A DNA stretch of 64,000 nt from Ceratodon purpureus (lineage: Eukaryota > Streptophyta > Bryopsida > Pseudoditrichales > Ditrichaceae): assembly GCA_014871385.1 (NCBI GenBank), contig CM026428.1, forward strand, positions 9,530,772 to 9,594,771. The letters are read 5' to 3'. The notes under the pieces are model-generated. The model made no database searches. It had not been told where the DNA came from and saw only the letters and a program-made list of their open reading frames with translations. A program made the position numbers and the translations under genes. Positions 57,893 through 64,000 of the stretch are shown piece after piece (positions within the stretch are counted from its first letter, which is position 1; each line of letters opens with the position of its first letter).

Positions 57893-59215
57893 TGTCTTGC
57901 ACGCCTACACTCTATCACTCTATAAATAAGAACCTTTGTCAATAGGTTCTTTGACAATCTTGGAATCACTGACAACTTGCATACAATAATTTGAATATGA
58001 AATCAAATTATAATTATAATCTAATTAGTGCCAATATTATAATGACGAATAGAAATCAACGACAGACAACGAACACTGGAAACAACACCAACACAATCAC
58101 GGATGGAAATTTGTTTCCCTGTCCTTGCTCGTTTTGGAATAGGGCTGAAAGAAAATAAACATGAGGTGCTACCTCCAAATACTTGTCAAAATTGTCATCC
58201 AGATCGATCCTTAAATAAAAAGAACAAAGGAGGTGCTTGAAGTTGATTCCTAACTAAATTCATATTTTGTTTGCCACCGCGGCCGCAAAGTTTTGATCGA
58301 GGGCTACGGCAAGAAGACAATTCCGAGATCACTGACAAACGCAAGTTACAAATTAAATTCAAATATAATTTGGAATCACTGACATCCCGCGTCTGCTACA
58401 ATTCTTCTTGTAGTCCATGTACAATGTACGGGAAAAGGAACAATCGCATGCAAGCGCAATCAGAAACTACAATTGACAACAAATACAAACTAAACAGAGC
58501 TACTCACAAATTTGAATTCCTATCGCGAAGCTCAACAACACCAAACATTGCCCAATGAATTTGTAAAAAAGGCGGGTTACAAATTAAATTCGAATTTCAA
58601 ACAAAGAAAAAATCCTCGTGGACCTCACAACGTGTTGAACCACTAATGCGGGCACGGCTCAACACAATATGAAACCGATTACGTTTGGTAATCATTTTTA
58701 GGAGACCGGCTATCACTTGAGACCCGTTGCCATCATGTTGACCTCATCCTGACGCACCGGTTCTCAACCAATATAGTTGGTCTCCTAAAAGCGATTACCT
58801 AATACATAATTTTCTAATTTCTACATTTACTAGTTTTAGAATTATTTTAGGGTAAACCAGATACTGTACGGTGCTACGGTATGATACTAGGTGACCTATA
58901 TCTAGCAATCCAGTTTCCGTTGCGAAACTTGAATATCCGGACTCCGCCAGCTCAGATCGCACAAGGGCTCGAGCAACTCTCCGGCCCTTTATCCCGTGAA
59001 GCTCGCCCTGCCGCCCCGTCACCCCCGAACCCCTCCTAACGAAGTTTGAACTACTCCCGAAGCCCTAGTTCCGATCGACCAAGTTCCCCACTCTACTCTC
59101 ACCTCCCCATTCCAACCTTTCACTTTCTCGATTCCGCCAACCTCAGCGCTCTCGCAGCTCATCTCCAAATCCGCGAGCCCCTCCACCTAGCTCTCGATCC
59201 ATCTCCGCTACTCAG
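57893..59215. other. intergenic: probable 5' side of the Crypton remnant, then CAS promoter
   Basis: TTGGAATCACTGACA occurs near 57959 and 58370, and GTTACAAATTAAATTC near 58345 and 58576, so short direct duplications are present. The 95-codon plus frame at 58271-58558 is not recognised. From about 58880 the sequence turns GC- and CT-rich, fitting the promoter and leader of the exportin gene. Confidence 0.4.
58687..58799. repeat. 113-bp imperfect foldback
   Basis: The arms GGTAATCATTTTTAGGAGACC and GGTCTCCTAAAAGCGATTACC are inverted copies with two differences. The inner part also pairs weakly (GAGACCCG with CGGTTCTC). It may be a very small MITE or a hairpin; no clear target duplication is seen. 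Confidence 0.6.
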
Positions 59216-59725
59216 GTAACTAACTCACTGAATTCCACGCATTCTTGTTCTCATTCAAACTTTTTACTTTCTCGATCGCCGCACAGCTTCGCGTTCTCCG
59301 TAAGTCGATGTGTTGCGCAATGGAGTCGTGGTGTGCAAGTAACAGGATCTTGGTTTGAGAGTGAGAGATTGGTTTCTGTTAGGGTTTGGTGCTGGAGAGA
59401 GTGTGCGGAAGATTGTGATCAGTGGTGGCGATTGGAGGTTGGATTTATGGTGATTGAGTTGTTAGGGTTTGGGATTAGTTTGAGTTTGAGCTGGTTGCGT
59501 GTGTGGAGTTTCCGGGGGAGTGGAGGAGGTCTTTTTGAGGATTGGAGTTCGATGTGGTGTGATCTGTTGGGAGAGGTTTAGTGGTGTTGGTGTTGAGGTA
59601 GTTTGGTTGATGTTAGTTAGGGTTTACGATTGTGTGGAGTTTGAGAGCGTGGAGGGAGTTTGCGTGCGCAGGATTGAGGTGGAGGAGCGGAGGCGATCGA
59701 CGGTTTTGAGGTTTTGAGGATTTCA
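59216..59725 (+). other. probable intron in the 5' leader of the exportin gene
   Basis: CTCAG^GTAACT at 59216 follows a CT-rich leader and ATTTCAG ends at 59725, 24 bases before the start codon. The interval is G/T-rich and lacks coding features. Leader introns are common in plant housekeeping genes. This is inferred from splice signals alone. Confidence 0.5.
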
Positions 59726-59749
59726 GGAGGGGAGACTGTGTTGTGCACA

Positions 59750-62700
59750 ATGCAGTACACGCAGGAGACGGTGAAGACGCTGTCGCAATGTTTTCTGCAG
59801 ACGCTGGCGCCGAGTCCGGAGCCGCGGAAGCAGGCGGAGGCGTTTTTGAAGCAGGCGGCGGATCAGGCGGGTTATGGGATGGTGATAATGCAGATTGTGT
59901 GTGAGCCATCGGTGGATGAGCAGGTGAGGCAGGCGGCAGCTGTGAATTTCAAGAATCATATTAAGTTTCGATGGGAGACGCCGGACGCCGAGGCGCCGAG
60001 CGCAGTGGTGGCGATTCAGGAGCCGGAGAAGGAGCAGATCAAGGGAGCGATTGTGAATCTGATGCTGAGCACGCCGCCGAAAATTCAGTCGCAGCTGAGC
60101 GAGGCGCTGGCCATTATGAGCCAGCACGACTTTCCTAGGAAGTGGCAGTCCCTTCTGCCGGAGCTCGTTAGGAGCTTGAGCGTTGCGACTGATTATACGG
60201 TTATTAATGGGATCTTACAGACAGCGAATTCGATTTTTAAGCGATTCAGGTATGAGTTTAAGTCGAATGAGCTTTTCACGGATCTGAAGTATTGTCTCGA
60301 CGGGTTTTGTGTGCCGCTGACTGAGATTTTTAAGAAGACTGGGGCTGTTGTTGACGCGAACCCTGAAGCTCCGGCTGTTCTGAAGCTGGCTTTGAAATGC
60401 CAGCGCTTGTGTTGCCGAATCTTCTACTCTCTCAACTTTCAAGATCTTCCTGAATTTTTTGAGGACCATATAGCGGAGTGGATGGGAGAGTTCCACAAGT
60501 ATTTACAGTATTCAAATCCTTTGTTGGCGGAGACGGACCCCGAGAAGACGAGCGTAGTGGATGATCTTAAGGCAGCAGTCTGCGAAAATATCAATTTGTA
60601 TATGGAGAAGAACGAACAAGAGTTCCAGCCTTACTTGAGTCAGTTTGCAACAGACGTGTGGAGCTTGCTCATGACTGTTTCTCTGGCCACTAGCCAAGAT
60701 CGGTTGGCTACAACTGCAATTAAGTTTCTGACTACAGTGAGCAAGAGTGTACACCATGTTCTCTTTGCGGATCCTGCAACCTTAACTCAGATTTGTGAGA
60801 GTATAGTTATTCCGAACGTAAGAATCCGAGAGGAGGACGAAGAGCTTTTTGAGATGAATCATGTTGAATACATCAGGCGGGATGTGGAGGGCAGCGATCT
60901 GGATACCAGGTAAAATATCTATGTACTTCATCTTTATTGCGTTTCTTACGCTTTTTTTCCTTGTGATGTTTAGAAGTTTAGGCTTTTGGAGAATCTTATA
61001 GTGAACTCCAATGGATTCATCACAGAAGCTCTCTAGTTTGAAATTCAGATGCAGAAATTATGAAAGGTCACGCTGAAATACACGTTATTTACACTCGAAT
61101 ACTTACCAGTCTTTGAAACGTGGCTTCTCTCATACTTGGTGATTTACAGGAGGAGGATGGCTTGTGAGCTTGTGAAGGGACTGTCCACTCATTACAGAGA
61201 ACAAGTGACAAGAATGTTTAATGGGTATATACAGTCAATGCTACAACAGTTTGCTACAAATCCAGTCGAGAATTGGAAATACAAAGATTGTGCTATTTAC
61301 TTGGTGGTTTCGCTTGCCCCTAAACAAGCATCAACAGGAGCAGCTGGCACAGACTTGGTGAATTTTGAACAGTTTTTCAGCTCTCAGATTGTGCCAGAAT
61401 TACGGAGTCAAGACGTCAATTCTAATGGACTACTAAAGGCCGATGCACTGAAGTTCTTGACGACATTTCGCACTCAGGTTCCCAAACAATTGACTTTGGA
61501 GTTGATGCCACAGTTGATTGGGTTTCTCGTGGCCGAGTCTAATGTTGTCCACTCGTATGCAGCCTTAGCTATTGAGAAGCTTCTGGCTATAAAGGATGGG
61601 AAGCAGACCCGCTACACTGCTGTAGATCTCACTCCATTCCTGCAACCTCTTTTTGCAAATCTATTCGGTGCTCTGAAGCTTCCTGAATCCCAGGAGAATG
61701 CATATGTGATGAGGTGTATCATGCGAGTTCTATCTATAGCAGATATTGGGCCTTTTGCTGCTCAATGTTTGACTGAGCTTGCTAATATTTTAGCGGAAGT
61801 CTGCAAGAATCCGTCCAACCCGAGTTTTAACCACTACCTTTTTGAGGCAGTTGCGGCACTACTGAGGAATGCTTGCGAGAGAGATGCGGGGCAGGTGGCT
61901 ACCTTTGAGAACTTGCTGTTCCCAGTCTTCCAGACAGTGTTAGAGCAAGATGTGACGGAGTTTGCTCCCTACGTTTTCCAAATCATGTCTCAATTGCTTG
62001 AGAGTCGAAGGCCTCCTATCCCTCAAGTATACATTGGATTCTTTCCAGTACTGCTGACTCCTGTTTTGTGGACAAGGCAGGCCAATGTTCCTGGTTTGGT
62101 TAGGCTTCTGCAGGCTTATCTTCAGAAGGCTCCGCAAGAAATTAATCAAGGAAACCAGTTGACTCAAGTGTTGGGAGTATTTGAGAAGCTTGTTGCTTCA
62201 AAAAATACGGATCATCAGGGGTTCTTCATCCTGAACACTGTTGTGGAGAATCTGAGTTATGAAGCTCTTTCTCCTTATATGCTTCAAATCTGGAACATCT
62301 TATTTTCACGGCTGCAGTTTCGCAGCACAGTGAAATTTATCAAGTCTCTTATAATTTTTGCTTCTCTCTTCGGTGTGAAGCACGGTCCCGGACGAGTCAT
62401 CGAGACAATTAATTCAGTGCAACCTGATCTGTTCAGTACCATCTTGGACAAAATCTGGATCCCAAACCTTGTCTCGATTAGTGGAGATATTGAGACAAAA
62501 TTGTGTGCTGTTTTTGCAACCATGCTAGTTACACCTCTGTTTCAGACTTCGAAGGAGGTTTACGTAGGGAAGTTGATGAATAATGTGATGACATTACTAG
62601 TGAAGCCTGAAGAGGAGCGGGTGGAAGATGATAAAGATGTCCCTGACATGGACGAGGTTGCAGGTTATGTAGCTGTGTATGCACAACTGCACAATGCAGC

Positions 62701-62881
62701 AAAGAAAGAAGACGATCCTCTCAAGGACATCAAGGACCCTAAACAGTTCGTGGCTAAAACCCTAGCAGAAGTCTCTCAGCAGTATCGAAACTTGTCGACT
62801 GTGTTGCAGCAGGGATTGGAGCCCGGAAACATGACAGCTTTAGGACAGTTTTGCGCCGCGTATGGAGTCACTCTAGCTTAA
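59750..62881 (+). CDS. CAS: exportin-2 / cellular apoptosis susceptibility homologue (importin-alpha re-exporter)
   Basis: A nuclear transport receptor of the importin-beta superfamily that returns importin-alpha to the cytoplasm together with Ran-GTP. Two exons (59750-60909 and 61150-62881) give 963 residues, close to the ~970 of plant CAS. The junction restores [16 protein letters not shown], the family's conserved DxDTRRRxACELVRGL. The N-terminal importin-beta domain spans roughly residues 25-100 ([22 protein letters not shown] ... [11 protein letters not shown]). [14 protein letters not shown] and the CSE1-type C-terminal half ([32 protein letters not shown]) follow. [19 protein letters not shown] is taken as the start because it matches family N-termini; the upstream extension has no ATG. 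The single coding intron is unusually few for so long a gene. Confidence 0.96.
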
Positions 62882-64000
62882 GGATCAATCCTGTGATTAA
62901 ATAGGTATTATGTGAAATGAGATTTTAAGTTTCATTTTCCCACGACTTCAAGAACTATTCATAATTATGGATGCAGACGTCGGCTGTATCTGAGTCTAGG
63001 CAGAAAGTATAGAAGTGATAGAAGTTGGCAAGCTGTGTGACGAGCTCCTTCTTTGTGGACACAACTATTGGTTGTCAGAACGTGATTTTCTTCCTACTTT
63101 CAAGGTGACAACACGGGGTCCACAAAGTGATTTGCCAATATTTGTTAAAAAATGAACAGAGTGTGGCATCTGTTGACAAAGAGGTGAATGACGTGTGGCC
63201 TTCAGAGCATTTGATGAGTACCATGTAGTGCCAGCTGAAGAAGAGACTGAACGCTCTTCGACCGTGTTTACCACAGGTTTGCACACATCGTTTTTCTCTT
63301 CACATGTTTGATGGTAGCGTGACATGTGTATGGGTGTAGTAAGAACTATTTACACAACTTTTGAAATGATGTTCTGCTGACCTAATATTTTTACATTTGT
63401 GTTTGCAGGTGGAATGACTCATCTACGTTTGCTCATTATGCAGGGTCCTAAGTACGGTAGTAGAAAGCATTGACGGATGATAGGTTTCAGCATGAAATTT
63501 GACCAGTTTCGAGTTACGACGTTTGAAATTTTGAGCGTAGTTCTTGCTTGTCAATATTTTGAATTAGTTTGGTTTTTGATGACCTATTTAGTCTTTATTA
63601 ATTTGCTGTGAGATTTGGATCTTCGCGAATCTTTCAGTTTGCGAGTTGCAGTCTGGGTCGCCTTTGTAGTCTGAAACGTGTGGATGGACATGCCATGGAT
63701 TTTGAGGTGCACTTCTAATCTCCTGTCAATCATGCTGACTCTTTCTGTTCAGTACAACTTGGCAGCAGAAAACATACAACACCCGTCTTCCAAACTTCTT
63801 GACTAGAAGGTATCCGGTTCATTGCAATGAAAAATAAATGACGATGGGACATGCCTGTCCCAAATCCTGTGTGGTAGTGGACAGTGAGCCTCGGTCATGG
63901 TGCTTATAGCGTGACTGTCAAAAGGCTGCAAGCACGGAAGCACTTCTCACACTCCGGAGTCCGAACTCATGACTCCGGTATTCACAACTCACAAACATCA
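62882..64000. other. 3' region of the exportin gene and intergenic DNA
   Basis: It presumably begins with the exportin 3' untranslated region. TTTGCAG at about 63403-63409 could end a further 3' intron. Frames on the minus strand at 63065-63325 are unconvincing. I see no other gene before the window ends. Confidence 0.45.

Noticed and set aside
59613-60127. Minus-strand frames over the exportin start
   Set aside because: They are shadows of the strongly supported exportin exon 1.
63065-63325. 86-codon minus-strand frame after the exportin gene
   Set aside because: It has no family resemblance, overlaps another frame, and the location fits 3' untranslated sequence.
1-64000. CRISPR arrays, operons, ribosome binding sites and other bacterial features
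   Set aside because: The window is spliced plant nuclear DNA; the regular repeats seen are transposon ends, minisatellites or tandem arrays.

Overview
The window is nuclear DNA of a land plant. GT-AG introns interrupt almost every gene and codon use is plant-like. Gene islands are separated by very AT-rich, gene-poor stretches carrying short DNA-transposon derivatives. The gene set points to a non-flowering lineage, probably a bryophyte such as a liverwort or moss: a two-domain chromate-transporter (CHR) protein sits among ordinary plant genes, and the NLR receptor has an unusual N-terminus. The organism call is an inference from gene content only.

Layout. 1-748: the end of an Ala/Arg/Glu-rich coiled-coil reading frame cut by the window edge. 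2007-2354: a 348-bp, almost perfect hairpin. About 2.4-17.8 kb: AT-rich, gene-poor DNA with one TA-flanked MITE, an abutting AGCATCCCC-ended element and a diverged tandem array (14.94-16.13 kb). 17844-22299 (+): a six-exon NB-ARC/LRR immune receptor with a 13-residue tandem repeat at its N-terminus. 26157-23459 (-): a five-exon mitochondrial carrier like plant BTL1. 29707-30096: a second copy of the TA-flanked MITE. 30614-30915 (+): a 7SL (signal recognition particle) RNA gene with TATA box, T-run terminator and a duplicated promoter block. 33747-37071 (+): an eight-exon secreted polygalacturonase. 40569-38367 (-): a six-exon CHR chromate transporter. 42782-43188: another TA-flanked MITE. 49656-43938 (-): an eight-exon PRD1 (MEI1-like) meiotic double-strand-break protein, preceded by a second diverged repeat array. 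50904-51541 (+): a possible small gene of unknown function. 57889-53540 (-): a decayed Crypton/ZMYM-type tyrosine-recombinase gene split by a 2194-bp non-autonomous CACTA transposon with intact ends and a 3-bp target duplication. 59750-62881 (+): the two-exon exportin CAS/CSE1.

The genes do not form a pathway. They are independent housekeeping (CAS, 7SL, carrier), cell-wall (polygalacturonase), transport (CHR), meiotic (PRD1) and immune (NLR) loci. Exon boundaries were derived by hand from splice signals, frame and family alignment from memory. The exon phases and total lengths agree (NLR 1181, carrier 355, polygalacturonase 426, CHR 491, PRD1 1359, CAS 963 residues). The most notable items are the nested transposon pair, the 7SL gene with its duplicated promoter, the long hairpin and the NLR N-terminus.
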